Shown here one piece after another: positions 41,915-51,958 of a stretch of DNA of 64,000 nucleotides. A program made the translations under genes and the position numbers. Below the pieces are notes generated by a model that saw only the letters and a list, made by a program, of their open reading frames with translations, was not told where the DNA came from and ran no database searches. Origin of the DNA: Saprospiraceae bacterium (GTDB lineage: Bacteria; Bacteroidota; Bacteroidia; Chitinophagales; Saprospiraceae); contig JANQSS010000068.1 in the NCBI GenBank assembly GCA_028279185.1, positions 1 through 64,000 on the forward strand, in the 5' to 3' direction. Numbering within the stretch: position 1 is the stretch's first letter; each line of letters opens with the position of its first letter.

Positions 41915-43495
41915 ATGCCTCCAATAAATCTCAGTTTAGATCCATTCACAGGTACGTTTGGTGCAAAAGAGGCTTCCCATCTTGTCCGTCGTACGACCTT
42001 TGTGCATAACGAATCAACTCGAAATGAAGCACTCGGTCTTGGACGACAGGGCGCGGTCAGCAAGCTACTTGAAGTCCAATCAATACCGAGTCCTCCGTTG
42101 AATTATGGTGTATTCGATCTATTTGTCCCCATTGGTCAAACATGGATAAATTCCATTTATGTAGACGGGACGCAACAATATCGCCGCCGCAGCTTACAAG
42201 CATGGACGATCGAACAGATGGCAAAAGAAGAATTGAATATTCGGGAAAAAATGGTTTTGTTCTGGCACAATCACTTTGCTATTAGCGATATCAATGATCC
42301 GCATTTTTTGTACAAATATAGTAGTACACTTCGCGAACATGCACTGGGTAACTTTAGAGCACTTGTCAAAGCCATTACAATTGACCCGGCAATGTTGCGG
42401 TTTCTAAATGGAAATTCGAATACAAATCAGCGCCCGAATGAGAATTACGCTCGTGAGTTGTTAGAATTATTTACGATTGGTAAAGGTCCAATAGCCGGCC
42501 CGGGCGACTACACAAATTACACCGAAGAAGATATAGGAGAAATCGCCCGCATATTGACAGGTTGGACTGATATTGGATACCGGGGTCAGGCGCTTCAACA
42601 ACCGGGTTCGACATTTATAAATTTTCGTCATGATCAAGGGACAAAACAACTGAGTCATCGATTTAATAATGTAGTCATCAATAATGCCAATCAATTTGAA
42701 TATTCAAATTTAATTGATATAATATTTGAGCAAGATGAAGTAGCTCGGTATATCTCTAGAAAATTGTATCGCTATTTCATTTATTATGACATAACGCCCG
42801 AAATCGAAGCAACGATAATTGAAGGACTAGCGCAAACTATGATTGCCAATGACTATGAAGTTCTTCCGGTCTTATCACAATTATTTAATTCGCAACATTT
42901 CTTTGAAAGTGAATTAATGGGATGTCAAATAAAAAATCCCATGGAGTTTTTGTTACCACTTATCAGCAACATGAAATTAATACCACCTGATACGTTAGGA
43001 GATAAATACGGTTTCAATGCTTCGATTTTTGTCGGCGCTGGTTTGCTTGACATGATTTACTTTCAAATCCCGCAGGTAGCAGGTTGGAAAGCCTACTATC
43101 AAGAGCCTGTCTATTACAGATATTGGATCAATAATGTGACCCTGGGGTTACGGTCTACCATTGTCGATTTGGTTGTCATAACCGGATTTAGGGCCGGCTC
43201 TGAACGCGTAATTGCAGATTTAATCGGATTCATCGAAAATTTACCAAATCCATCGGATCCTAATGATTTAATCATTGATAGCGGTCGAATTTTATTTACG
43301 CACGACATTTCTGCGAGTCAAGTTGAAGAATATAAGGAAGCTCTAATTCCTGGACTACCTGATTTTGAATGGACAGTTGAATATAACAATTACCTGGCCA
43401 ACCCTGACGACGAAGTATTGCGATTGGCCATTCACGCGAGATTGGCCACTATGTATAGACGAATGTTGAATGCTCCTGACTATCACCTACAATAA
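41915..43495 (+). CDS. DUF1800 family protein
   Basis: A 526-residue DUF1800 protein. Hallmarks are AKEASHLVRRTTFV near the N-terminus, MVLFWHNHFAIS, RPNENYARELLELFTIG, the DIGEIARILTGWT motif and ALLPVL-like LPVLSQLFNSQHF. DUF1800 genes are nearly always followed by a DUF1501 gene, as here (47 bp gap), and the pair is thought to form a surface or envelope complex; biochemistry is unknown. Unlike its partner it has no signal peptide: an in-frame TAA lies seven codons upstream of the ATG, so the start cannot move far. Confidence 0.92.
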   Translation: MPPINLSLDPFTGTFGAKEASHLVRRTTFVHNESTRNEALGLGRQGAVSKLLEVQSIPSPPLNYGVFDLFVPIGQTWINSIYVDGTQQYRRRSLQAWTIEQMAKEELNIREKMVLFWHNHFAISDINDPHFLYKYSSTLREHALGNFRALVKAITIDPAMLRFLNGNSNTNQRPNENYARELLELFTIGKGPIAGPGDYTNYTEEDIGEIARILTGWTDIGYRGQALQQPGSTFINFRHDQGTKQLSHRFNNVVINNANQFEYSNLIDIIFEQDEVARYISRKLYRYFIYYDITPEIEATIIEGLAQTMIANDYEVLPVLSQLFNSQHFFESELMGCQIKNPMEFLLPLISNMKLIPPDTLGDKYGFNASIFVGAGLLDMIYFQIPQVAGWKAYYQEPVYYRYWINNVTLGLRSTIVDLVVITGFRAGSERVIADLIGFIENLPNPSDPNDLIIDSGRILFTHDISASQVEEYKEALIPGLPDFEWTVEYNNYLANPDDEVLRLAIHARLATMYRRMLNAPDYHLQ

Positions 43496-43541
43496 TCATA
43501 GTTCTGTCAACTTATAAGTTGATTGACATAAATATAATAAC

Positions 43542-45083
43542 ATGAAGCGACGAAATTTCCTTAAATCCGCATCTGCCGTATCTGCTCCATTTTTATTAGG
43601 TGGCATTCCAATTGGTATTGCTAAACCACTTGGCCTTAGCAGTTTTTTAAACGGTAATTCTGATCGAAAACTGGTTCTCATACAATTAAATGGAGGAAAT
43701 GATGGATTAAATACCGTTATGCAACTTTCAAACTATGATGTATTGGCAAATTTGCGATCAAATATCTTAATTCCAGAAAATCAACTATTAAATATTACAG
43801 ATGAACATGCACTCCACCCCAGCATGACTGGAATTCACGATATGTATGATCAGGGCATGGTTCAAATCGTGCAAAATGTAGCTTATCCTAATCAAAATAG
43901 ATCACATTTTCGGTCGACAGATATTTGGACTACTGCTAGTAGCTCAGATGAGTTTCTAGACACTGGTTGGCTTGGGCGATATATGACCGGTTCATTCCCA
44001 GGCTATCCTAATGATTTTCCGAATGAAGACTGTCCCGATCCCTTAGCAATTACAATTGGCAATTTTGTTTCTGAAACATGCCAGGGCGAAACGACAAATT
44101 TCAGTATTGCCGTTGGTAATTTGGATGAAATTCGAAATCTGGATGACCCAACTGACAATAATTTGCCTGATAATTGCTATGGGCACGAAATGGAATTTTT
44201 AATCGAATCCATAAGAAAATCAAATGCATACGCAACGCGACTCACAGAAGCAGCGGACGCAGGAGCCAATTTAAGTACAAAATATATCGATGGAGACGGA
44301 TTTTCGGATCAATTGATGACAACTGCTCGACTTATTAGTGGAGGGCTTCAAACGCAAGTCTACATCGTTTCAATAGGTGGATTTGATACACATGCCACAC
44401 AGGTAGAAGCCGAATCACCAGAATTAGGTACTCACGCCAGCCTATTAGAGCGGGTTTCCAATGCCGTCTGTGCCTTCTTCGATGATCTCAAACTTCAAGG
44501 ACTAGATGATAATGTGCTATGCATGACATTCAGTGAATTTGGACGTCAAATACGATCAAATGGTAGTTTAGGTACGGATCATGGGACAGCTGCCCCGGTC
44601 ATGATTTTTGGCAACTGCCTTGCAGGTGGTGTGATGGGTGATAATATCGAAATACCACCTGATATTGATCCTCAAACCGGTGTACCAATGCAATTCGATT
44701 TTCGTGATGTTTATGGAACAATACTAGACCGTTGGTTTTCGGCTTCCGAAGATGACGTAAAAAATATACTCTATGAAGATTATGAGCGATTAAATATATT
44801 CTCCGAAGACTGTTTTAGCTCAACATCGAATACACCTGCACTTGACCGTGATTTTCAGTTGTGGCCGAACCCAGCACGCGACGTCATCAATATAAAAATT
44901 ACAGCCGATGATCTTAAAATACTAGGCTATCAGGTTTTCAACAATATCGGTGCAGTGGTTGCCAAGGATGAACGAATTCTTAGTTCTATATCCTTAAATA
45001 CGTCTAATTTCGCACCGGGTCAATATTTCGTACGAATGCGTACGAATAATGGGTACGCGCTTAAGCAATTTATAAAAATCTGA
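43542..45083 (+). CDS. DUF1501 family protein with Tat-like signal and T9SS tail
   Basis: A 513-residue protein of the DUF1501 (alkaline-phosphatase-like fold) family. The N-terminus MKRRNFLKSASAVSAPFLLGG looks like a Tat signal, and the family motifs LIQLNGGNDGLN, NRSHFRSTDIWTTAS, VSIGGFDTHATQ, MTFSEFGRQIRSNGSLGTDHGTAAPVMIFG are clear. The last 75 residues form a T9SS type A sorting domain (LWPNPARDVINIKI, APGQYFVRMRTNNGYALKQFIKI), so the protein is probably exported by Tat or Sec and then moved to the cell surface. It pairs with the DUF1800 gene. Confidence 0.93.
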   Translation: MKRRNFLKSASAVSAPFLLGGIPIGIAKPLGLSSFLNGNSDRKLVLIQLNGGNDGLNTVMQLSNYDVLANLRSNILIPENQLLNITDEHALHPSMTGIHDMYDQGMVQIVQNVAYPNQNRSHFRSTDIWTTASSSDEFLDTGWLGRYMTGSFPGYPNDFPNEDCPDPLAITIGNFVSETCQGETTNFSIAVGNLDEIRNLDDPTDNNLPDNCYGHEMEFLIESIRKSNAYATRLTEAADAGANLSTKYIDGDGFSDQLMTTARLISGGLQTQVYIVSIGGFDTHATQVEAESPELGTHASLLERVSNAVCAFFDDLKLQGLDDNVLCMTFSEFGRQIRSNGSLGTDHGTAAPVMIFGNCLAGGVMGDNIEIPPDIDPQTGVPMQFDFRDVYGTILDRWFSASEDDVKNILYEDYERLNIFSEDCFSSTSNTPALDRDFQLWPNPARDVINIKITADDLKILGYQVFNNIGAVVAKDERILSSISLNTSNFAPGQYFVRMRTNNGYALKQFIKI

Positions 45084-45326
45084 GTTGAGAGATGATCAAT
45101 TTATTAATTCTCTTCTTGCTCAAAATTATTTTTTGAAGTTCTGGCTATCGACTGGTGAAGTAAGTATTTTAAAAAATGACAATTGAAAATTAAACAGGCT
45201 AGGGTAATACTAAACCTGCCGGACTATAATTCTAAATTTTAAATTCAATAAAAAGTATTACACCTTCTTGTTTTCTGATTCCAAAGCATCTAATACCAAT
45301 TAAAGGTATAAATAGAAAATCGGACA

Positions 45327-45920
45327 TTAAGTGGAAACTGTGCGGTATTCCTTCATCCAAAAAAAATATCCCCGAATAGCAACAATCGCATAAATAATAA
45401 ATAAAACGCCATATAACGGAGCACTTCGGCTGAAATACAAGTATATATATAGAACGTCGACGATGATCCACAATAGCCAATTTTCCAGTTTTCGTTGTAC
45501 CAGCCATATTGTAGCAATTATCGAAAAGCTTGTCGTAACCGAATCTAATTTTGTAGCTGCTGCAGGTGTATATTCAGATAGTAATTCGGACATTAAAAAT
45601 GCGATTAGCAATCCAACAATTACATACGTTACTATTTCTTTCATGGTAAGGCGTGAAATGTTCGCCATGGGTTGATTGGACCTCCATCCCCACAATCCGA
45701 TAACGCCCATTACAACATAAAATACATTTAGCAAGCCATCAGCATACAATTTATACTTAGTAACGGTCATCACGGCTAAAACGCCACATGAAATAATTCC
45801 CCATATCCAACATTGCGGGTTATTTCGGGCAGCCAGAACAACATAGATTATACCTGTAACCAGTACAATTACATCAAAAACTGACTGTTGCTGAAGATCG
45901 CTAAGAAGTGTTTCGATCAA
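45327..45920 (-). CDS. pnuC: Nicotinamide riboside transporter PnuC
   Basis: Inner-membrane facilitator for nicotinamide riboside, feeding NAD salvage. The 197-residue product has about seven hydrophobic segments and the family features PQCWIWGIISCGV, the GLLNVFYVVMGVIGLWGW helix (usual motif Q-x-x-Y/F-x-x-M-x-x-x-G), LDSVTTSFSIIATIWLVQRKLENWLLWIIVDVLYI and the aromatic C-terminus. It is a single gene between the DUF1501 gene and the OmpA-family gene. Some PnuC relatives carry thiamine instead; the choice cannot be settled from sequence alone. Confidence 0.85.
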   Translation of the reverse strand: MIETLLSDLQQQSVFDVIVLVTGIIYVVLAARNNPQCWIWGIISCGVLAVMTVTKYKLYADGLLNVFYVVMGVIGLWGWRSNQPMANISRLTMKEIVTYVIVGLLIAFLMSELLSEYTPAAATKLDSVTTSFSIIATIWLVQRKLENWLLWIIVDVLYIYLYFSRSAPLYGVLFIIYAIVAIRGYFFWMKEYRTVST

Positions 45921-45974
45921 TTCAGAATCAATTTATCATTAGCAGAAAAGGGCGGCCGGTACGAACCAGATGTT

Positions 45975-48497
45975 TTATTGAACAAATGCACGAACTCGAG
46001 CCGAATGAACACGTTGTTCCGTATTCGTAACGATGTTTATCGTAAGTTCATCTTCACCTCGTTTGCGTGTCGAGGGATCGTAGTTCACCGTAATCTCACC
46101 TCCATTACCTGGCAATATTGGATAGTCTGGCCATTTTAAATCTAAGCATTTTTCGCCGGTCACGCGTTCGATGACCAATACACCATCTCCAACGTTTTTA
46201 AATTTAATGGTATGCGATTGCTTTTCTGTTGGGAATACAATACCAAAGTCCTTAAATTTTCCTGTTAATTTAATTTTAGCTTTTTTGATGATATTTTCGA
46301 CGCTTGTATCCCCTATCGATTCTTCCACAGCTTCTTCATTGGCCACGCCATCAAATATTGGTATTTCTTCACTTACTGATGCCATGGTTGAACCTACATC
46401 ATTCGATGACCTCGATTTGGGTTTTGGATCTGGCAATGAAGGTATAGCTCCTGTTCTGCGGCTGCCAGATGTTGGCTCGATCACTTCCTTTTTAACTTCA
46501 ATAGTAGTGGGACCTGCAATAATTTTGAATTCTGTTCGCCGGTTGAATCGGTGAGCTTCTTCTTCACAACTGACACCATTCGTGCATTCGTTCAATATTT
46601 TTGTTTCACCATAACCTTTAGCCACTATACGCTGAGGGTTTACGCCACGTTCAACTAGCCAATCTCTTGCTGACTCGGCTCTTCGCTGTGACAAATTTTC
46701 ATTATATCCATCAGGTCCGCGAGCATCAGTGTGAGAGGATAGCTCAATTACCATAGTAGGATATTGTTCCATCAGTCCTTTCAGAACCAATAAATCAGGT
46801 TCCGATTCAGGAAGTATTTTGTCATCATCAAAGTCATAATAGATTCGATTCAATCGAATGGGCTCGTTTATCGTATAAACCTTAGTCTCTTCTTTAGGTG
46901 GAAGCTTAATTTTTTCTGTTAGATAAAACTTCTTCTCGTACGTTTTTGGATCTAACAAGCCCACTGTGTTAATGTCGAAGGAATCCGATTCGAAATCAGG
47001 ATGTTGTACGACGACGCGATATTGTTTATCAACTTTTAATGGAAAATTAAATGTATTTCCCTTGGCGCTTTCCTTTGTATCGACCACTTTTAAATCGCCG
47101 CGGTCAAATTCCATAAGAATTATTTTGGATCCCGTTACGGGCTTTTTATTTTTATCGAAAGTCGTTACAAGTGTATTAATCGCAATATCCTGCTCTGCTA
47201 CAGTAAAAATATCGTCACAGCATGTTTCAGACTTCGATGATCTCTTTTTCGGGTAAGGCCTATTTGACACGATAAGTCCCTTTTTCTCCTCCGGATTCCA
47301 GGAAAAGTAAAAATCATCGTATGTGCTATTATGCGGCAAAGCCATGTTTACGGGTTCGCTGAAAGTACTACCATCCCAAGTGGATGAAAACACATCCAAA
47401 CCACCAAGTCCAGGTCTGCCATCAGAAGAAAAATAAAGTACACCATCCACATAGTACGGTGTGACATCATCACCACGACTGTTGATCACTTCACCTAGAT
47501 TTACAGGTGATGAATACTCATTCCCCCCTTTATTGACGCTGTAATAGATATCATAGCCACCATAACCACCTGGCATATCTGACACAAAGTAGAGCACTTC
47601 ATCGCCAAAATGCGCACCGGGCGAAGGGTGGGTTGCAATCCAATTTCCATTTACCCCTTTTAGTTCGCGTGCACCCTGCCATTTGTCCCCATCAAATGTT
47701 GAGTAGAAAATCGAACTAGATAATATGCTATCACCATTTAATCTACTTCTTGTAAAGAACATTGTTCCGCCATCTTTTGAAAAAGAAACATTTCCAGTAT
47801 GGTAATCCTCGCGATTAATTTTCTTCGTCAGTTTATCCGGCTTTTGCCACTTGTCCTCATCCCCTTTTTTTGATTTGTATATTTTAAAATGATAATTTTC
47901 GGCATCCGCATCGATGACAATTTTCGATTTCTTTTTAAATGTCGAGTAGTACATATATCCATCTGAGCCCATTACGGGTGACGCCTCTGTCAGTGGTGTA
48001 TTGACATCGGTTGGCAACGGCTCAACAAAAAGATCATTGCGTTCCTTCATACGAGAAGCTAAATCCATACCTAAAATTTCAATCTCAGCTGATTCTACTA
48101 AACTGTCATTGTTGCTAAGCGCCATGAATTGCTGAAAGAAATTAAACGCTTCGGGGTATTTTCGATTAATTTTTAATATTCGTGCGTAGTGAAATGTGTC
48201 GATGAGTTTAGTGTAGTATCGCTCCGGCCGTTCAATCATTCGCTCATACCATTTTTCGGCGCGCTCATAATCTCGTAGCTTAAAATTTAGATGAGCTATT
48301 GCACTAATCAAATACGTATCTTTGCTTTCTGTATAGCAGTCTTGATACATTTCCAGGGCATTATAATAGTCACCTTCTGCAACGAGTTCCTCGGCCTTAA
48401 TTAATTTCATTTCATATGTGGGCTCACGTAATGGCTGAGCAAACATAGAGGCATAAAAAAAAGTCAAGAAAAAGAAGGCTATTGAATATTTCAACAT
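45975..48497 (-). CDS. OmpA-family protein with TPR, PD40, and C-terminal DUF1573 domains
   Basis: An 840-residue envelope protein resembling the T9SS-associated PorE/OmpA group. In order: signal peptide (1-20), TPR region (about 25-150), PD40/WD40-like beta-propeller (about 165-410: YYSTFKKKSKI, DEVLYFVSDMPGGYGGYDIYYS, VLYFSSDGRPGLGGLDVFSS), a regulatory-like beta domain (about 430-510), an OmpA domain (about 545-665: LSSHTDARGPDGYNENLSQRRAESARDWL), and a C-terminal DUF1573 domain (about 735-840: YPILPGNGGEITVNYDPSTRKRGEDELTI). The DUF1573 end is unusual. It follows the porP-like gene by 9 bp. Confidence 0.9.
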   Translation of the reverse strand: MLKYSIAFFFLTFFYASMFAQPLREPTYEMKLIKAEELVAEGDYYNALEMYQDCYTESKDTYLISAIAHLNFKLRDYERAEKWYERMIERPERYYTKLIDTFHYARILKINRKYPEAFNFFQQFMALSNNDSLVESAEIEILGMDLASRMKERNDLFVEPLPTDVNTPLTEASPVMGSDGYMYYSTFKKKSKIVIDADAENYHFKIYKSKKGDEDKWQKPDKLTKKINREDYHTGNVSFSKDGGTMFFTRSRLNGDSILSSSIFYSTFDGDKWQGARELKGVNGNWIATHPSPGAHFGDEVLYFVSDMPGGYGGYDIYYSVNKGGNEYSSPVNLGEVINSRGDDVTPYYVDGVLYFSSDGRPGLGGLDVFSSTWDGSTFSEPVNMALPHNSTYDDFYFSWNPEEKKGLIVSNRPYPKKRSSKSETCCDDIFTVAEQDIAINTLVTTFDKNKKPVTGSKIILMEFDRGDLKVVDTKESAKGNTFNFPLKVDKQYRVVVQHPDFESDSFDINTVGLLDPKTYEKKFYLTEKIKLPPKEETKVYTINEPIRLNRIYYDFDDDKILPESEPDLLVLKGLMEQYPTMVIELSSHTDARGPDGYNENLSQRRAESARDWLVERGVNPQRIVAKGYGETKILNECTNGVSCEEEAHRFNRRTEFKIIAGPTTIEVKKEVIEPTSGSRRTGAIPSLPDPKPKSRSSNDVGSTMASVSEEIPIFDGVANEEAVEESIGDTSVENIIKKAKIKLTGKFKDFGIVFPTEKQSHTIKFKNVGDGVLVIERVTGEKCLDLKWPDYPILPGNGGEITVNYDPSTRKRGEDELTINIVTNTEQRVHSARVRAFVQ

Positions 48498-48506
48498 AAT
48501 GGTAAT

Positions 48507-49517
48507 TTAAAATCGGGGACAAAAAATAATCGGATCAACCTGCGGCTCCTTGTAAATTTTCAAAATATAGGTTACGGCTAATTCCAGGCCACCGAGTGGA
48601 ATGGCTTCTGATGCCTGTCCTGAAACGGGCAAATCATATCCAATCCCAACATCAACATCTCCCCAACCTACACCCAATAATACCTGCAATGCATCACCAA
48701 AGCGATATCCCAACCCACCTGTCAAATCCAGATTTTTTTCGGCATCCAGCAAATACTTTCCTTTCCCTTGCAATACGAAAGCTGAAGCTGTACCATAGTT
48801 TTCGAAAAGAACTGAAGGCATAAACTTTGTCCGAGGCCCTGTTTGCATATCAAGATCACCATGAATCGTAATACGATTTGGCACTTTATAATTTTGCTTA
48901 TTCACCAACCCAACGCGTACATTCCCGATACGTGCGAATTTTCCACCAATTCGTAATCGAGTTCGTTTGTTTAATTGGCTCGAATAGACAAGCCCTCCTG
49001 CGTAGCCTGTCGCACTTTCAAAACTATTGCCTTGATTACCGCCTCCACCGGGAGGCCCGAGTGGATTCGTGGATTCATCTCTAAATTCTGCGGCTTCACG
49101 ATTTCCAATTCTTCGTCCGTAGCTCTCAACCTGAACACCGATGGTTAGGTACGACGTGGCCTTCTTATTTAATGCATAGTGGTAACTACCGTTGAATGCC
49201 TGCGACTGAATACCAACTTCGAGTTGTCCTGCTTTGTCTGTAACAAATGATAACCCTACTCCAACCCAATCATTATCGCGAAGCCCTTTAATGATAGGAG
49301 CATCAACACCGAACCCATACGTCAGAAAACCCGTATTGGCTATACTATTGCTCTGAGTCCGAGCAATACCACTAAGTCTGGCAGTTCCATAAAAATTGCC
49401 TGTAAGCGCCGGATTCAATTGAAGCGGAGCCATATCGTACAACGTCCAATGAATGTCTTGTGCAGTCAACAACGCACTCGAAAGGCATAGGAAGAAGAAG
49501 GGTAAAATTTTTCGCAT
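48507..49517 (-). CDS. PorP/SprF family T9SS outer-membrane protein
   Basis: A 336-residue outer-membrane barrel of the PorP/SprF family, thought to help anchor T9SS cargo at the surface. Signal peptide at 1-19, then the family-typical DIHWTLYDMAPLQLNPALTG, strand-rich body (VGVGLSFVTDKAGQ, HYALNKKATSYLTIGVQ, GYAGGLVYSSQL, GGLGYRFGDALQVLLGVGWGDVDVGIGYD) and a late LELAVTYILK strand. It is first in a two-gene operon with the OmpA-family gene, as is common in Bacteroidota. A near-match -7 box TATATTTC lies at 49541-49548. Confidence 0.92.
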   Translation of the reverse strand: MRKILPFFFLCLSSALLTAQDIHWTLYDMAPLQLNPALTGNFYGTARLSGIARTQSNSIANTGFLTYGFGVDAPIIKGLRDNDWVGVGLSFVTDKAGQLEVGIQSQAFNGSYHYALNKKATSYLTIGVQVESYGRRIGNREAAEFRDESTNPLGPPGGGGNQGNSFESATGYAGGLVYSSQLNKRTRLRIGGKFARIGNVRVGLVNKQNYKVPNRITIHGDLDMQTGPRTKFMPSVLFENYGTASAFVLQGKGKYLLDAEKNLDLTGGLGYRFGDALQVLLGVGWGDVDVGIGYDLPVSGQASEAIPLGGLELAVTYILKIYKEPQVDPIIFCPRF

Positions 49518-49577
49518 GAAAATTCACATTATAAGAAAACGAAATATAAAGCTTTTTTCTATTTTGAGCTTTCGCCT

Positions 49578-50588
49578 ATGGAATACATTAACATTTGTCA
49601 AAACCGCGTTATTTCTGCTCTTTGGCGATGTTTTCATCTTTTTGTTTTAGCGCTTTTAAGTGCCTTGAATTTAAACGCGGTGTATTCGCAGGGATTATCC
49701 CAGGCAGATACATTAAATAAAAAACGTGCGAAAACGGCAATTGTCGTTGGAGCATCTGCCTATGCCCTGGCCAGCGCATGGATGTATACATCGTGGTATG
49801 CTGATTCAAAACGCACGAACATGCACTCCTTCAATGATTGGAATGAATGGAGAAACCTAGATAAATATGGTCATGCTACTACTTCACAATACCAATCATA
49901 CCTCGCGTACAGGGGAGCACGATGGATAGGATATGATGAAAAGCGGAGTTTGCTCATCGCATCGGGAACAGCAATGCTTTTACAATCGACTGTCGAAATC
50001 ATGGACGGATTCTCAGCGGAATGGGGGTTCAGTTGGTCCGATATGGGTTTTAATGTTGCCGGCATAAGCCTCTTTGCTTTTCAACAAGCACAATGGGGGG
50101 AGCAGCGTATTCGATTGAAAATGAGTACACAAATAAAGGAGTATTCAAATAGCCCAATTTCATCTGCGACGGGTGCCATGACTACCACCCTTAACGGGCG
50201 TGCAGATGACCTTTTTGGAAAACCATTTTACGAACGTCTCTTAAAAGATTACAATCAACAGACGTATTGGCTGTCATTCAATCTACACGCGTTTAATCGG
50301 CAAAGCAAAGTACCGGCTTGGCTCAATGTAGCCATAGGCGTTGGTGCAAACAATATGTTCGGTGGATTTTCGAATTCCTGGTATGAAGAGAATGATGAAT
50401 ATTCCGTCGATCATTTAATTAGACATACGCAATACTACCTGGCTCCCGATGTCGATTGGACTCAAATAAAAACGGAATCTTGGTTTATAAAATCCCTTTT
50501 CGATCTTATGAGCGTCATCAAATTTCCATTGCCAGGGCTACGCTATGATTCGCAATCAGGCATGAAATGGTTGTGGATTGCTTATTGA
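49578..50588 (+). CDS. DUF2279 family protein (YfiM-like), probable envelope protein
   Basis: A 336-residue protein starting with a hydrophobic segment (about 16-38) that may act as signal peptide, then the DUF2279 core: WYADSKRTNMHSFNDWNEWRNLDKYGHATTSQYQSYLAYRGARWIGYDEKRSLLIASGTAMLLQSTVEIMDGFSAEWGFSWSDMGFNVAGISLF, best matching the D-K-x-GH pattern of the family at about 94-98. The second half is not assigned. In Bacteroidota these are predicted outer-membrane or periplasmic proteins of unknown role. It is divergent from the porP gene and 83 bp ahead of purA. Confidence 0.78.
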   Translation: MEYINICQNRVISALWRCFHLFVLALLSALNLNAVYSQGLSQADTLNKKRAKTAIVVGASAYALASAWMYTSWYADSKRTNMHSFNDWNEWRNLDKYGHATTSQYQSYLAYRGARWIGYDEKRSLLIASGTAMLLQSTVEIMDGFSAEWGFSWSDMGFNVAGISLFAFQQAQWGEQRIRLKMSTQIKEYSNSPISSATGAMTTTLNGRADDLFGKPFYERLLKDYNQQTYWLSFNLHAFNRQSKVPAWLNVAIGVGANNMFGGFSNSWYEENDEYSVDHLIRHTQYYLAPDVDWTQIKTESWFIKSLFDLMSVIKFPLPGLRYDSQSGMKWLWIAY

Positions 50589-50671
50589 TTTGATTCTCGA
50601 CTTCTCTATATGGGGCAATCAGATTAATAAAACATATCTTTACTTTTTAAATACGTAATAATCCAAATCAC

Positions 50672-51934
50672 ATGGCTGTAGACGTGCTTCTTGGTCTTCA
50701 ATGGGGAGACGAAGGCAAAGGTAAAATTGTGGACTTTCTAACGTCATCTTACGACATTGTCTGTCGATTTCAAGGAGGCCCCAATGCTGGTCATACCTTA
50801 TACCAAGACGGAAAAAAAATTGTACTCCATACGATTCCATCAGGAATTTTTCATGAAAAAATAGTGAATGTAATTGGTAACGGCGTCGTCGTTAATCCGG
50901 TTACACTTATGCAGGAAATTGACGAATTGGAGAGTCGTGGTGTAGATGTAAAATCACGACTTTTGATTTGCGATCGGGCACATTTTATATTGCCAACTCA
51001 TCGCTGGTTGGACGCCGCTTCAGAACGTGCAAAGGGATCTACTAAAATTGGATCGACGCTTCGAGGAATCGGACCAACGTATATGGATAAAACCGGCCGA
51101 AATGGGGTACGTATTGGTGATATGTTATTCGATAATTTTCAAGAAAAAGTAAATTATTTAATTGAAAAACATAAAACCTTATTAACCATATATGATGAAT
51201 TACCAGAATTTGATTTGGCACAAGAAATGAATGCGTGGAATGATGCCGTTGCACGACTCCGCCAATACCAAATAATAAATGCCATATATTATTTACATGA
51301 TGCTTTGAAAACTGGAAAACGCATTCTGGCAGAAGGTGCCCAAGGTTCCATGCTCGATATCGACTTTGGAACATACCCCTACGTAACATCGAGTAATACG
51401 GTTTCGGCCGGTGTTTGCAACGGATTGGGTATTCCACCAACAGTCGTCAATCGTGTATATGGAATTACCAAGGCTTATTGTACGCGTGTTGGTAGTGGTC
51501 CTTTTCCAACAGAATTACATGATGAAATAGGTGAAAAAATAATGAAATGCGGCGGTGAATTTGGCGCAACAACGGGCCGCCCTCGTCGATGCGGTTGGAT
51601 AGATTTAGTGCAACTCCGTTATTCCTGCTTTATCAATGGGGTTACGGATTTAATCATAACAAAAGCCGATGTGTTGAATGGGTTTGATATGATTAAGGCA
51701 GCAACATCATACAACGTAAAGGGGACTAAAAGCACAGAATTACCCATGTACTTGGACCAAGAAATGATTGAACCCCAATACGACAATTTTGAGGGCTGGT
51801 CGCAAACGTCTGTTGATTCAATTGAAGAAAATCTCGAAATATACGTATCAGCAATTAGCGACTATTTGACCATTCCGGTTAAGATGATTTCGATCGGTCC
51901 AGGCCGTGATGAAGTGATCAATTTTTCAAATTGA
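50672..51934 (+). CDS. purA: Adenylosuccinate synthetase
   Basis: GTP-dependent enzyme converting IMP and aspartate to adenylosuccinate in AMP synthesis. The 420-residue product has the GTP loop GDEGKGKIVD at about residues 12-21, NAGHTLYQDGKK, the IMP-binding STLRGIGPTYMDK, EGAQGSMLDIDFGTYPYVTSSNT, and GEFGATTGRPRRCGWIDLV plus TKADVLNGFDMI. The GPGRDEVI near the C-terminus is normal. Upstream, TATCTTTA at 50635-50642 is a one-mismatch -7 box. Convergent with the methyltransferase gene. Confidence 0.97.
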   Translation: MAVDVLLGLQWGDEGKGKIVDFLTSSYDIVCRFQGGPNAGHTLYQDGKKIVLHTIPSGIFHEKIVNVIGNGVVVNPVTLMQEIDELESRGVDVKSRLLICDRAHFILPTHRWLDAASERAKGSTKIGSTLRGIGPTYMDKTGRNGVRIGDMLFDNFQEKVNYLIEKHKTLLTIYDELPEFDLAQEMNAWNDAVARLRQYQIINAIYYLHDALKTGKRILAEGAQGSMLDIDFGTYPYVTSSNTVSAGVCNGLGIPPTVVNRVYGITKAYCTRVGSGPFPTELHDEIGEKIMKCGGEFGATTGRPRRCGWIDLVQLRYSCFINGVTDLIITKADVLNGFDMIKAATSYNVKGTKSTELPMYLDQEMIEPQYDNFEGWSQTSVDSIEENLEIYVSAISDYLTIPVKMISIGPGRDEVINFSN

Positions 51935-51958
51935 TTTTAGTACTAAATTAGTCTGATT

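Noticed and set aside
45232-45507. 91-codon minus-strand ORF overlapping the 3' end of pnuC
   Set aside because: Overlaps conserved pnuC codons in another frame, no motif, and the non-overlapping part is AT-rich.
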